Shown: positions 48,293 through 56,901 of the stretch, piece after piece
How positions within the stretch are numbered: position 1 is the stretch's first letter
How the letters are laid out: each line of letters opens with the position of its first letter
Assembly (NCBI RefSeq): GCF_042684585.1
Contig: NZ_JBHULS010000004.1
Coordinates: 202,224 to 266,223 of the forward strand
Length of the DNA stretch: 64,000 nucleotides
Reading direction: 5' to 3'
Source of the DNA: Algorimicrobium sediminis
GTDB taxonomy: Bacteria; Bacteroidota; Bacteroidia; Flavobacteriales; Flavobacteriaceae
The notes under the pieces: model-generated
The model's input: only the letters and a program-made list of their open reading frames with translations
Databases searched by the model: none
Told to the model about the DNA's origin: nothing
Made by a program: the position numbers and the translations under genes

Positions 48293-48302
48293 AGAACGTT
48301 CT
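48293..48302. promoter_or_regulatory. Palindrome upstream of lon
   Basis: AGAACGTTCT is a perfect 10-base palindrome 27 bases before the lon ATG at 48329. It overlaps a longer inverted pair, TTCTGT (48299-48304) and ACAGAA (48324-48329). It may be an operator. No TAnnTTTG box was found for lon, which suggests control by another sigma factor or a weak promoter. Confidence 0.3.
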
Positions 48303-48328
48303 GTTATTATTAATAATTTTATGACAGA

Positions 48329-50797
48329 ATGACTGATAATATATCTATGAAGAAATCTAATTTTTTAAGCCTTGACAGTTTGTCATTTCAAGATTTTGAT
48401 GAAAATTCAGAATTAATACCCTTAATGACGCCAGAGGATGAAGAAGAAATAAACAACGAAGCACTACCTGAAGCGTTACCAATTTTATCATTGCGTAATA
48501 CCGTATTGTTCCCCGGTGTTGTCATTCCTATAACTGCAGGCCGCGACAAGTCTATTAAACTTATTAACGATGCCAATAAAAGCACCAAAGTTATTGGTGT
48601 GGTATCGCAAAAGGATGAAGGTGTAGAAAACCCAAAAGCTACAGATATTCACCAAACGGGAACCGTAGCACGTATTTTAAAGGTCCTAAAAATGCCGGAT
48701 GGTAACACTACGGTTATAATTCAAGGTAAAAAGCGTTTTAAAATTAACGAATTGCTGTCCGAAACACCGTATTTAAAAGCTACAATTCAAGATGTGCCTG
48801 AAATTCGTCCAGCACAAAACAATACGGAGTTTGAAGCTATAATAGATTCCATAAAAGATTTGGCGCTTCAAATTATAGAGGAAAGTCCTAATATACCAAG
48901 TGAAGCGTCATTTGCAATAAAAAACATTCAAAGTAAATCGTTTTTAATAAACTTTGTATCGTCCAACATGAACTTAAGCGTTTCAGAAAAGCAAAGATTA
49001 TTGGAGATAAACGATTTAAAAGAACGAGCACTCGAAACCTTAAAGTATATGAACATGGAGTTCCAAAAACTGGAGCTTAAAAACGATATACAATCCAAGG
49101 TGCAGAGCGATATGAATCAACAACAGCGTGAATATTTCTTACACCAACAAATGAAAACAATCCAGGAGGAATTAGGAGGTGTGAGTCATGACCAAGAGAT
49201 TGAGGAAATGCGCGCACGCTCCAAAAAAATGAAGTGGGGTAAAAAGGAAGCCAAGCATTTTGAAAAAGAATTGGCCAAGTTACAGCGCATGAATCCGCAA
49301 GTGGCAGAATATTCTATTCAACGTAATTATTTAGATTTATTTCTGGACTTACCATGGAATTCTTACAGTAAGGATAAATTCGACTTAAAACGTGCGCAAC
49401 GTGTGTTGGATCGTGACCATTACGGCTTGGACGATGTTAAACGCCGTATAATAGAGCATTTAGCCGTTGTAAAACTTCGGGGCGATATGCGTTCGCCAAT
49501 CATTTGTTTATACGGCCCGCCAGGTGTCGGTAAAACATCGTTAGGAAAATCTGTTGCCGAAGCTTTGGGGCGCGAATATGTGCGTATTTCGTTGGGCGGT
49601 TTGCGTGACGAGGCTGAAATTCGCGGACACCGAAAAACATACATTGGCGCCATGCCTGGGCGTATTATACAAAGTTTAAAAAAAGCAGGTACATCCAACC
49701 CTGTTTTTGTATTAGATGAAATTGATAAGTTGTCTAATTCGCATCAAGGCGACCCCTCGTCTGCAATGTTGGAAGTTTTGGACCCAGAGCAAAACAGCGA
49801 ATTCCACGATAATTTTCTGGAAATGGGCTTCGATCTTTCCAAAGTCATGTTTATTGCTACTTCCAATAGCTTATCTACTATTCAACCTGCTTTGTTGGAT
49901 AGAATGGAAATTATAAATGTAACTGGTTATACAATAGAGGAGAAAGTAGAAATAGCCAAACGGCATTTGTTGCCAAAACAACTTAAAGAACACGGACTAA
50001 CAGATAAGGATTTAAAAATAGCCAAACCGCAATTAGAGAAAATTGTAGAAGGTTACACACGGGAGTCTGGTGTACGTGGACTGGAAAAACAGTTGGCCAA
50101 AATGGTGCGCTATGCCGCTAAAAATATAGCCATGGAGGAAAGTTACAATGTAAAAATAAGCAATGATGATATTGTAGAAATTTTAGGTGGCCCTAAAATG
50201 GAGCGCGATAAATACGAAAACAATCATGTTGCAGGGGTTGTAACTGGTTTGGCTTGGACCCGTGTTGGTGGTGATATTTTGTTTATTGAATCTATTTTAT
50301 CCAAAGGCAAAGGCAATTTATCCATAACCGGAAATTTGGGTAAAGTCATGAAAGAATCGGCAACTATTGCCATGGAATATATAAAATCCAATGCCGATAA
50401 TTTAGGTCTGGATCCCGATATTTTCGACAAGTACAATGTGCACATCCACGTACCAGAAGGTGCCACGCCAAAGGATGGTCCTAGCGCGGGTGTTACCATG
50501 CTTACATCGTTAGTGTCATTGTTTACCCAGAAAAAGGTAAAAGCTGGTTTAGCCATGACAGGCGAAATTACACTGCGCGGCAAAGTATTGCCAGTAGGTG
50601 GCATTAAAGAAAAAATTCTAGCCGCCAAACGTGCACGTATTAAAGACATTTTACTATGCGAGGATAACCGAAGAGATATTGAAGAAATTAAACCAGAATA
50701 CTTAAAAGGCTTAACGTTTCATTATGTGTCTGAAATGCGTGAGGTAATAGATATTGCTATTACCAATCAAAAGGTAAAAAACGCCAAAAAATTATAA
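48329..50797 (+). CDS. lon: ATP-dependent protease Lon (endopeptidase La)
   Basis: An 822-residue LonA protease. The N-terminal substrate-binding domain (PILSLRNTVLFPGVVIPITA, ~50-260) is followed by a helical region, an AAA+ domain with Walker A GPPGVGKTSLGKS and Walker B VFVLDEIDKL, and the Ser-Lys protease domain with the active serine in PKDGPSAGVTM and the lysine in LPVGGIKEKILAA. It degrades misfolded and regulatory proteins. A second in-frame ATG at 48347 is possible as start. A strong terminator follows. Confidence 0.96.
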   Translation: MTDNISMKKSNFLSLDSLSFQDFDENSELIPLMTPEDEEEINNEALPEALPILSLRNTVLFPGVVIPITAGRDKSIKLINDANKSTKVIGVVSQKDEGVENPKATDIHQTGTVARILKVLKMPDGNTTVIIQGKKRFKINELLSETPYLKATIQDVPEIRPAQNNTEFEAIIDSIKDLALQIIEESPNIPSEASFAIKNIQSKSFLINFVSSNMNLSVSEKQRLLEINDLKERALETLKYMNMEFQKLELKNDIQSKVQSDMNQQQREYFLHQQMKTIQEELGGVSHDQEIEEMRARSKKMKWGKKEAKHFEKELAKLQRMNPQVAEYSIQRNYLDLFLDLPWNSYSKDKFDLKRAQRVLDRDHYGLDDVKRRIIEHLAVVKLRGDMRSPIICLYGPPGVGKTSLGKSVAEALGREYVRISLGGLRDEAEIRGHRKTYIGAMPGRIIQSLKKAGTSNPVFVLDEIDKLSNSHQGDPSSAMLEVLDPEQNSEFHDNFLEMGFDLSKVMFIATSNSLSTIQPALLDRMEIINVTGYTIEEKVEIAKRHLLPKQLKEHGLTDKDLKIAKPQLEKIVEGYTRESGVRGLEKQLAKMVRYAAKNIAMEESYNVKISNDDIVEILGGPKMERDKYENNHVAGVVTGLAWTRVGGDILFIESILSKGKGNLSITGNLGKVMKESATIAMEYIKSNADNLGLDPDIFDKYNVHIHVPEGATPKDGPSAGVTMLTSLVSLFTQKKVKAGLAMTGEITLRGKVLPVGGIKEKILAAKRARIKDILLCEDNRRDIEEIKPEYLKGLTFHYVSEMREVIDIAITNQKVKNAKKL

Positions 50798-50813
50798 CCT
50801 GATTGTTATATAG

Positions 50814-50846
50814 AAAAACCTCGAAAATTTTTCGAGGTTTTTTTTT
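50814..50846 (+). terminator. Intrinsic terminator of lon
   Basis: CCTCGAAAA pairs with TTTTCGAGG, extended by A-T pairs, followed by a T-run of nine. Confidence 0.9.
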
Positions 50847-50861
50847 GAGTTAAAAATAAAT

Positions 50862-50869
50862 TATACTTG
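50862..50869 (+). promoter_or_regulatory. Probable -7 promoter element of porQ-cmk
   Basis: TATACTTG is one base off the -7 consensus. It overlaps the upstream in-frame TTG at 50867, so translation should start at the ATG at 50912. Confidence 0.4.
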
Positions 50870-50911
50870 CAGCCGTTTAAAGATAGACGTACGTTTGTTG
50901 TATTGCATAAT

Positions 50912-51931
50912 ATGTTAAAAAATAGCGCCATTGGTTTTTTATTAATAGCTAGTTTGTCTGCTTTCGGACAGGTTGGGGGCGAGGCAACATATCAGTTTCT
51001 TAACTTAATAGCCTCCCCACGCCAAGCGGCATTAGGTGGTAAAGTTTTTACCAACTTGGACTATGATGTGAGCCAGGCATTAACCAATCCGGCAACTATA
51101 AATGCGGATATGGATAACCAATTGGCTATAAATTACTCCAGTTATTTGGGAGGTATAAGTTATGGTACTGCGGCTTATGGCTACACTTGGGACAGACGTA
51201 CACTAACATTTTTTGGAGGAATTTCGTATATTAACTATGGCGATTTTGAAGGTTACGATGAGCAAGGAAATGCTACGGGTGCCTTTACAGGGAACGAAGC
51301 GGCTTTGTCCTTTGGTCATTCTAGGCAAATTGGGTACTCCAATTTTTACTTAGGGGGCACCTTAAAAGTTATTACCTCTAAATTAGAACAGTACACATCC
51401 TTGGGTGCTGCGCTAGATGCAGGTTTAATGTATGTAGATGAGGATATAGAATTTCAAGCTACTTTGGTGGTCCGTAATTTAGGTATGCAATTTACTACCT
51501 ATGCCGGCCAAAACGAGCCTTTACCTTTCGAGGTGGCTTTGGGCTTATCGCAAACGCTGGAAAATGTACCGCTTCGTTGGCATGTAACTTTTGAAAACCT
51601 TCAAAAATGGCCCATTAGTGTTGCTAATCCGGCACGTGTAGAAACCGATTTAGAAGGCAATCAAACGTCAGAAAAAGTGGGCTTTTTTGGAAATGTTTTG
51701 CGACACACCATTTTAGGTGCCGAAATATTTCCAGCAGGTGGTTTTAATATTCGGGTGGGATACAATTTCCGAAAAGGCGAAGAGCTTCGAATTGTAGACA
51801 GGCGTAATTTTTCGGGAATTTCTGCTGGAATTGGTTTAAAATTGAATAAATTTCGCTTTAGCTTTTCACATGTACGCTACACAAGCGCTTCCAATGCTAA
51901 TTTTTTTGGCATGCAAATAGATTTAAGATAG
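50912..51931 (+). CDS. porQ: Type IX secretion system protein PorQ
   Basis: A 339-residue outer-membrane barrel of the PorQ family. It has a signal peptide ending SAFGQ, then the signature LNLIASPRQAALGGKVFTN, DVSQALTNPATIN and the barrel with terminal FSFSHVRYTSASNANFFGM. In Porphyromonas gingivalis, PorQ helps anchor PorU/PorV-type attachment-complex components that process T9SS cargo. Its stop codon is immediately followed by the cmk ATG. The start was set at MLKNSAIGFLL because the upstream TTG overlaps the promoter. Confidence 0.9.
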   Translation: MLKNSAIGFLLIASLSAFGQVGGEATYQFLNLIASPRQAALGGKVFTNLDYDVSQALTNPATINADMDNQLAINYSSYLGGISYGTAAYGYTWDRRTLTFFGGISYINYGDFEGYDEQGNATGAFTGNEAALSFGHSRQIGYSNFYLGGTLKVITSKLEQYTSLGAALDAGLMYVDEDIEFQATLVVRNLGMQFTTYAGQNEPLPFEVALGLSQTLENVPLRWHVTFENLQKWPISVANPARVETDLEGNQTSEKVGFFGNVLRHTILGAEIFPAGGFNIRVGYNFRKGEELRIVDRRNFSGISAGIGLKLNKFRFSFSHVRYTSASNANFFGMQIDLR

Positions 51932-52627
51932 ATGCAAAAAATAACAATAGCCATAGACGGGTTTTCTTCAACGGGTAAAAGTACCATAGCCAAACAGCTA
52001 GCCAAACATTTGGGTTATATTTATGTCGATACCGGTGCTATGTACCGTGCTGTAACGTATTACGCCATGAAATACGATTTCATTAATGCTACCCATTTTG
52101 ATGTTGTTGGCTTGGTTTCCAAATTGCACGATATTGTTGTGTATTTTAAACTAAACCAAGAAACAGGTAGTGCCGATGTATACCTAAATGGTGAAAATAT
52201 AGAGCAAGCTATACGCACATTGGAAGTTTCTAACTTTGTTAGTCAGGTTGCCGCTATTCCGGAGGTGCGATACCAATTGGTTAAGCAGCAACAAAAAATG
52301 GGCGCCAAAAAAGGCATTGTAATGGATGGTCGGGATATTGGTACGGTTGTGTTTCCAGAAGCAGAACTAAAAATTTTTATGACAGCTTCCGCCGAAACCC
52401 GCGCCACTCGCCGTTTTAATGAACTTATTAATAAAGGTGAAGTGGTTACCTACACAGATGTACTTCACAATATAGAAGAACGTGATTTTTTGGACTCCAA
52501 TCGGGAAGATTCGCCATTGCGTAAAGCAGCAGATGCCATAGAAATTGATAACTCCAACCTAACCATTGCACAGCAATTTCAAGAAATAGTGAAGTTGGCA
52601 GAAGCAGAAATTAAAGCACGCAATTAA
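51932..52627 (+). CDS. cmk: Cytidylate kinase
   Basis: A 231-residue CMP/dCMP kinase. The P-loop is IAIDGFSSTGKSTIAKQLAK; the CMP-binding segment is YVDTGAMYRAVTYYAM and the later IVMDGRDIGTVVFPEAELKIFM carries conserved Arg and Asp residues. It supplies CDP for nucleotide synthesis. It starts without a gap after porQ; the porQ-cmk-rpsA order is one I expect in this group. Confidence 0.95.
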   Translation: MQKITIAIDGFSSTGKSTIAKQLAKHLGYIYVDTGAMYRAVTYYAMKYDFINATHFDVVGLVSKLHDIVVYFKLNQETGSADVYLNGENIEQAIRTLEVSNFVSQVAAIPEVRYQLVKQQQKMGAKKGIVMDGRDIGTVVFPEAELKIFMTASAETRATRRFNELINKGEVVTYTDVLHNIEERDFLDSNREDSPLRKAADAIEIDNSNLTIAQQFQEIVKLAEAEIKARN

Positions 52628-52712
52628 ATAAGGTAGTCCGTTTAAGCTACAACCAAAACACCCTTTAAACCTGGTAAATTATATAAATTGGTAATATTTA
52701 GAAATTTACCTA

Positions 52713-52743
52713 TTGTTTTATTCCATAATTTATAGTATTTTTG
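52713..52743 (+). promoter_or_regulatory. Promoter of rpsA
   Basis: TTG (52713-52715), 20-base spacer and TATTTTTG (52736-52743). The predicted transcript starts near 52749, leaving a leader of about 160 bases. Confidence 0.7.
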
Positions 52744-52747
52744 CACA

Positions 52748-52898
52748 CCTTTTTGGCGACCGGAGAAAATAAAAAGGCCTAGAAACAAAATATATTTAAT
52801 CCTTCTGTGTGTTAGTCGCTTAATTTTTCTAAAACAACACAGAATACAAAGCAACATGGTATTAGCAGTAAAATTTAAAAGTAAAATTGTAATACCAT
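52748..52898 (+). promoter_or_regulatory. Structured rpsA leader
   Basis: Three successive inverted repeats fill the long untranslated leader. CCTTTTT (52748-52754) pairs with AAAAAGG (52771-52777). TTCTGTGTGTT (52803-52813) pairs with AACAACACAGAA (52833-52844, one bulge). ATGGTATTA (52856-52864) pairs with TAATACCAT (52890-52898), ending 12 bases before the ATG. Ribosomal protein S1 mRNA is autoregulated in gammaproteobacteria through a folded leader, so an analogous element is likely here. It is not a recognised Rfam family as far as I can tell by eye. Confidence 0.55.
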
Positions 52899-52910
52899 TA
52901 GAAATTTTAA

Positions 52911-54740
52911 ATGGCTGAAAAAGCAAAACAGGCTGAAGTTGAAGCAACAGAAGCAACAGAAGTAAACAGTACAGATGCACCAGTAGTATCTGAAGCACAA
53001 GCAAATCCAGAAAAGTTTTTAAAGGAATTTAATTGGCACAATTACCAAGAAGGTATTGACGAGGTTGAAGATTCTCAATTAAAAGAATTTGAAAAGTTAG
53101 TAGCTGAAAATTTTGTAGACACTTTAGATGATGAAGTTGTTGAAGGTGAGGTTATTCACATGACAGATCGCGATGCTATTATTGACATTAACGCAAAGTC
53201 GGAAGGTGTTATTTCCTTAAACGAATTTCGTTACAATCCTAATTTAAAAGTTGGCGATAAAGTAGAGGTGTTAATTGATGTGCGTGAGGACGCAACAGGT
53301 CAGTTAGTATTATCGCACAGAAAGGCGCGTGTAATTAAGGCATGGGATCGCGTAAATGCAGCGCACGAATCTGGCGAAATTGTAAATGGTTTTGTGAAGT
53401 GCAGAACTAAAGGAGGTATGATTGTAGATGTATTTGGTATTGAAGCATTCTTACCAGGTTCTCAAATTGATGTGAAGCCAATTCGCGATTACGATCAGTA
53501 TGTTAACAAAACAATGGAATTCAAAGTTGTTAAAATCAACCACGAATTTAAAAACGTTGTTGTTTCTCATAAAGCGCTTATTGAAGCTGATATTGAAGAA
53601 CAGAAGAAAGAAATTATTGGTCAGTTAGAAAAAGGACAAGTACTAGAAGGTGTTGTTAAAAACATTACATCTTACGGTGTCTTTATTGACCTTGGTGGCG
53701 TAGATGGTTTAGTACATATTACAGATCTTTCTTGGTCTCGTATTAACCATCCAAATGAAATTGTTGAGTTAGACCAGAAATTAAATGTGGTAATTCTTGA
53801 TTTTGATGAAAACAAATCTAGAATCCAATTAGGTCTTAAGCAATTATCTAAGCACCCATGGGATGCATTAGGTGAAGACGTTAAAATTGGCGATAAAGTA
53901 AAAGGTAAAGTTGTTGTAATTGCAGATTACGGCGCCTTTATTGAAGTGGCCGATGGTGTTGAAGGTTTAATTCACGTATCAGAAATGTCTTGGTCTACAC
54001 ACTTACGTTCAGCACAAGATTTCGTATCTGTTGGCGATGAAGTAGATGCTGTTATTTTAACATTAGATAGAGAAGAGCGTAAAATGTCGCTTGGCATCAA
54101 GCAATTAACACCAGACCCATGGACAGATATTACTAAAAAATATCCAGTAGGCTCTAAGCATACAGGTATTGTACGTAACTTTACTAACTTTGGTGTGTTT
54201 GTTGAACTAGAAGAAGGTATAGATGGTTTAATTTACATCTCTGATTTATCTTGGACGAAAAAAATTAAGCACCCAAGTGAGTTTTGCAATGTAGGCGATA
54301 AGCTGGATGTTGTGGTACTTGAGTTGGATGTAGAAGGTCGTAAATTAAGTTTAGGACACAAACAAACTACTGAAAATCCTTGGGACAAATACGAAACAGA
54401 ATTTGCCGTAGGAACCGTGCACAAAGCGGAATTAACTGAAATAGTTGACAAAGGTGCAACTATCGATTTTAATGAGGATATTGTAGCGTTCGTTCCGTCT
54501 CGTCACCTTGAAAAAGAAGATGGCAAGAAATTGAAAAAAGGCGAAGAAGCTGAATTCAAAATCATTGAGTTTAATAAAGAGTTTAAGCGTGTAGTAGCAT
54601 CGCATACAGCAATTTTCCGTGAGGAAGAGGCTGCTAATGTAAAAGCTGCTGCTAGTAACGCAGCTGCAGAAGTTAAGCCTACGCTAGGCGACGCTAATGA
54701 TGCTTTACAAGCTCTTAAAGATAAAATGGAAGGAAAATAA
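52911..54740 (+). CDS. rpsA: 30S ribosomal protein S1
   Basis: A 609-residue S1 with six S1 (OB-fold) domains: two diverged N-terminal ribosome-binding ones (~80-150, ~165-235), three strongly conserved RNA-binding ones (GVVKNITSYGVFIDLGGVDG; GKVVVIADYGAFIEVADGVEG; GIVRNFTNFGVFVELEEGID) and a diverged last one. An Ala/Glu-rich N-terminal extension (~1-40) and C-terminal tail flank the domains. It binds mRNA for translation initiation; this matters in Bacteroidetes, where Shine-Dalgarno sites are usually weak. It has its own promoter and a structured leader. Confidence 0.95.
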   Translation: MAEKAKQAEVEATEATEVNSTDAPVVSEAQANPEKFLKEFNWHNYQEGIDEVEDSQLKEFEKLVAENFVDTLDDEVVEGEVIHMTDRDAIIDINAKSEGVISLNEFRYNPNLKVGDKVEVLIDVREDATGQLVLSHRKARVIKAWDRVNAAHESGEIVNGFVKCRTKGGMIVDVFGIEAFLPGSQIDVKPIRDYDQYVNKTMEFKVVKINHEFKNVVVSHKALIEADIEEQKKEIIGQLEKGQVLEGVVKNITSYGVFIDLGGVDGLVHITDLSWSRINHPNEIVELDQKLNVVILDFDENKSRIQLGLKQLSKHPWDALGEDVKIGDKVKGKVVVIADYGAFIEVADGVEGLIHVSEMSWSTHLRSAQDFVSVGDEVDAVILTLDREERKMSLGIKQLTPDPWTDITKKYPVGSKHTGIVRNFTNFGVFVELEEGIDGLIYISDLSWTKKIKHPSEFCNVGDKLDVVVLELDVEGRKLSLGHKQTTENPWDKYETEFAVGTVHKAELTEIVDKGATIDFNEDIVAFVPSRHLEKEDGKKLKKGEEAEFKIIEFNKEFKRVVASHTAIFREEEAANVKAAASNAAAEVKPTLGDANDALQALKDKMEGK

Positions 54741-54764
54741 TTTTTCCAGCCTAATATAATACCC

Positions 54765-54795
54765 AAAAGCCTTCAAGAAATTGAAGGCTTTTTTT
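54765..54795 (+). terminator. Intrinsic terminator of rpsA
   Basis: A 12-bp perfect stem (54765-54776 with 54781-54792) with a GAAA tetraloop and T-run. Confidence 0.95.
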
Positions 54796-54889
54796 ATACG
54801 TTGAACAGAATTAAATATCGTATTTTTTTGTTTTGAAAAATACGATACCCATAAAAACAGCACACTAAAACCATTGAGGAATAAAAGCA

Positions 54890-54920
54890 TTGTACACTCA
54901 ATTTTTTTACCGTAACTTTG
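54890..54920 (+). promoter_or_regulatory. Promoter of pyrR-pyrB
   Basis: TTG (54890-54892), 20-base spacer and TAACTTTG (54913-54920), 25 bases before the pyrR ATG. Confidence 0.65.
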
Positions 54921-54945
54921 TTCAGCAAACCCGATTAAATAGGCT

Positions 54946-55485
54946 ATGAGTCAGAAAGTGTTACTTAACGCAAAAGAACTTAACATCATTCTTCATCGGT
55001 TGGCCTGCCAGCTTATTGAAAACCACAACGACTTTAGTAATACGGTGTTAATAGGCCTTCAGCCGCGCGGTAAATTTCTTGCCAATCGTTTAGCAACAAT
55101 GCTAAAAGAAGATTATGAAATAAAAAATGTTCAATTGGGGCTTTTAGATATTACCTTCTTTAGAGACGATTTTAGACGTGGCGAAAAAACGCTTGAAGCC
55201 AATACTACCGAAATTAATTTTTTAGTGGAAGACAAGAAAATTGTCTTTATAGATGATGTTTTGCACACAGGTAGAAGTATTCGTGCAGCCTTAACAGCCA
55301 TTCAATCGTTTGGCAGACCGCACGAAATTGAACTTTTAACCTTAATTGACAGACGTTTTAGCAGACATTTACCCATACAACCCAATTACAAGGGCAGGCA
55401 GGTGGATGCCATAAATAATGAACGTGTAAAAGTAAATTGGACTGAAAATGAAGGTGAGGACTGTGTTTACTTGGTAAGCCACTAA
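54946..55485 (+). CDS. pyrR: PyrR: uracil phosphoribosyltransferase / pyr regulator
   Basis: A 179-residue PyrR-family phosphoribosyltransferase. The PRPP-binding loop is IVFIDDVLHTGRSIRAAL, with the N-terminal GLQPRGKFLANRLA and the later LIDRRFSRHLPIQPNYKG. In Firmicutes PyrR controls the pyr operon by RNA attenuation; in Bacteroidetes its regulatory role is uncertain and it may only be a uracil phosphoribosyltransferase. No attenuator hairpin with a T-run is seen in the 72-base gap before pyrB. Confidence 0.88.
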   Translation: MSQKVLLNAKELNIILHRLACQLIENHNDFSNTVLIGLQPRGKFLANRLATMLKEDYEIKNVQLGLLDITFFRDDFRRGEKTLEANTTEINFLVEDKKIVFIDDVLHTGRSIRAALTAIQSFGRPHEIELLTLIDRRFSRHLPIQPNYKGRQVDAINNERVKVNWTENEGEDCVYLVSH

Positions 55486-55557
55486 ACCAATGCAACAACA
55501 TGAATACCAAAGGTACCGACTAGTCAACTATAAACCGCTACTGAAAATTAAAAGCAT

Positions 55558-56487
55558 ATGAGCGCATTAAGTGTCAACCACTTATTAGGAATAAAATATC
55601 TGAATACCGAGGATATCAAGCTTATTTTTGAAACAGCCGATCATTTTAAAGAAGTGATAAACAGGCCAATTAAAAAAGTCCCTTCGCTTCGCGACATTAC
55701 CATTGCCAATCTCTTTTTTGAAAATTCTACCCGTACAAAATTATCATTTGAGTTAGCCGAAAAGCGTTTATCTGCCGATGTAATAAATTTTTCGGCCTCA
55801 CAATCGTCTGTAAAAAAAGGCGAAACACTTATAGATACGGTAAACAATATATTAGCCATGAAAGTGGACATGGTAGTAATGCGACACCCTAATCCTGGTG
55901 CCAGCGTATTTTTATCGCAGCATGTAAATGCACGCATTATTAATGCGGGAGATGGCGCCCATGAACATCCCACCCAAGCACTGCTAGATTCTTATTCTAT
56001 AAGAGAACATTTGGGAGAAGTTGCAGGAAAAAAAGTAGCTATTGTAGGCGATATTTTGCATAGTAGAGTGGCCTTATCCAATATTTTTGCTCTAAAATTA
56101 CAAGGTGCTGAAGTTATGGTTTGCGGACCCAAAACCTTACTGCCAAAATATATTGCCAATTTGGGTGTAAAAGTAGAAACTAATTTGGAAAAAGCCCTGC
56201 AATGGTGCGATGTGGCTAACATGCTACGCGTTCAAAATGAGCGTATGGAGGTAAATTATTTTCCATCAACAAGGGAATATACACAGCAATATGGCGTAAC
56301 CACAAATTTGCTAAATAAACTAGATAAGCAAATTACTATTATGCATCCCGGACCTATAAATAGGGGTGTTGAAATAACAAGTGAAGTGGCCGATTCAGAT
56401 CAAGCAATTATTTTGAATCAAGTAGAAAATGGGGTAGCAATACGCATGGCCATTATTTATTTATTGGCATCAAAAATTAAACAATAA
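55558..56487 (+). CDS. pyrB: Aspartate carbamoyltransferase catalytic subunit
   Basis: A 309-residue ATCase catalytic chain, which joins carbamoyl phosphate and aspartate in pyrimidine synthesis. The carbamoyl-phosphate motif is FFENSTRTKLSFELA, with the DGAHEHPTQALLD segment and the aspartate-binding HPGPINRGVE. Length is normal and no regulatory PyrI gene follows. It is in a probable operon with pyrR and is four bases before the STAS-like gene. Confidence 0.95.
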   Translation: MSALSVNHLLGIKYLNTEDIKLIFETADHFKEVINRPIKKVPSLRDITIANLFFENSTRTKLSFELAEKRLSADVINFSASQSSVKKGETLIDTVNNILAMKVDMVVMRHPNPGASVFLSQHVNARIINAGDGAHEHPTQALLDSYSIREHLGEVAGKKVAIVGDILHSRVALSNIFALKLQGAEVMVCGPKTLLPKYIANLGVKVETNLEKALQWCDVANMLRVQNERMEVNYFPSTREYTQQYGVTTNLLNKLDKQITIMHPGPINRGVEITSEVADSDQAIILNQVENGVAIRMAIIYLLASKIKQ

Positions 56488-56491
56488 GTTT

Positions 56492-56824
56492 ATGATTTTT
56501 AATACAGAAAACAACCTTACAATAATTACACAGGAAAAAGCCTCGGTTATCGAATTGGTTAAAAAGTTAGAGGTGCTTTATACGCGCTTCAAAAACGATA
56601 ATGTAATTGTTAACTTATCTGGTTTAAAGCCAATTAGTGAACAGGAAATTACTGAATTTCTAGAAATATCTCTAAAACATAGGGCATCTAAACATTCCTT
56701 TGTTGTTGTTTCTAATTCGGTTAATCTGGATAACATCCCCGATGAATTAGTGGTTGTGCCAAGTCTTCAAGAAGCTCGGGATATCGTAGAAATGGAAGAA
56801 ATTGAACGGGATTTAGGTTTTTAA
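56492..56824 (+). CDS. STAS-like small protein between pyrB and rnz
   Basis: A 110-residue protein with an alternating beta-alpha pattern like an anti-sigma-antagonist STAS domain (VIVNLSGLKPISEQEITEFLEI; KHSFVVVSNSVNLD). The usual phosphoacceptor serine motif of SpoIIAA is not evident. It is often found directly upstream of ribonuclease Z in flavobacteria and is sometimes misnamed as RNase Z. A role in assisting RNase Z or in signalling is unproven. It follows pyrB by four bases. Confidence 0.65.
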   Translation: MIFNTENNLTIITQEKASVIELVKKLEVLYTRFKNDNVIVNLSGLKPISEQEITEFLEISLKHRASKHSFVVVSNSVNLDNIPDELVVVPSLQEARDIVEMEEIERDLGF

Positions 56825-56901
56825 TAAAACTGGTAATTATTGGTACGGTATAAAGCTTTTTCAAACCCAAATAACCAAACCATGTTACGCAAATATTACG
56901 A

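Noticed and set aside
55486..55557. PyrR-dependent attenuator before pyrB
   Set aside because: The 72-base gap has no terminator hairpin with T-run and no recognisable PyrR-binding loop.
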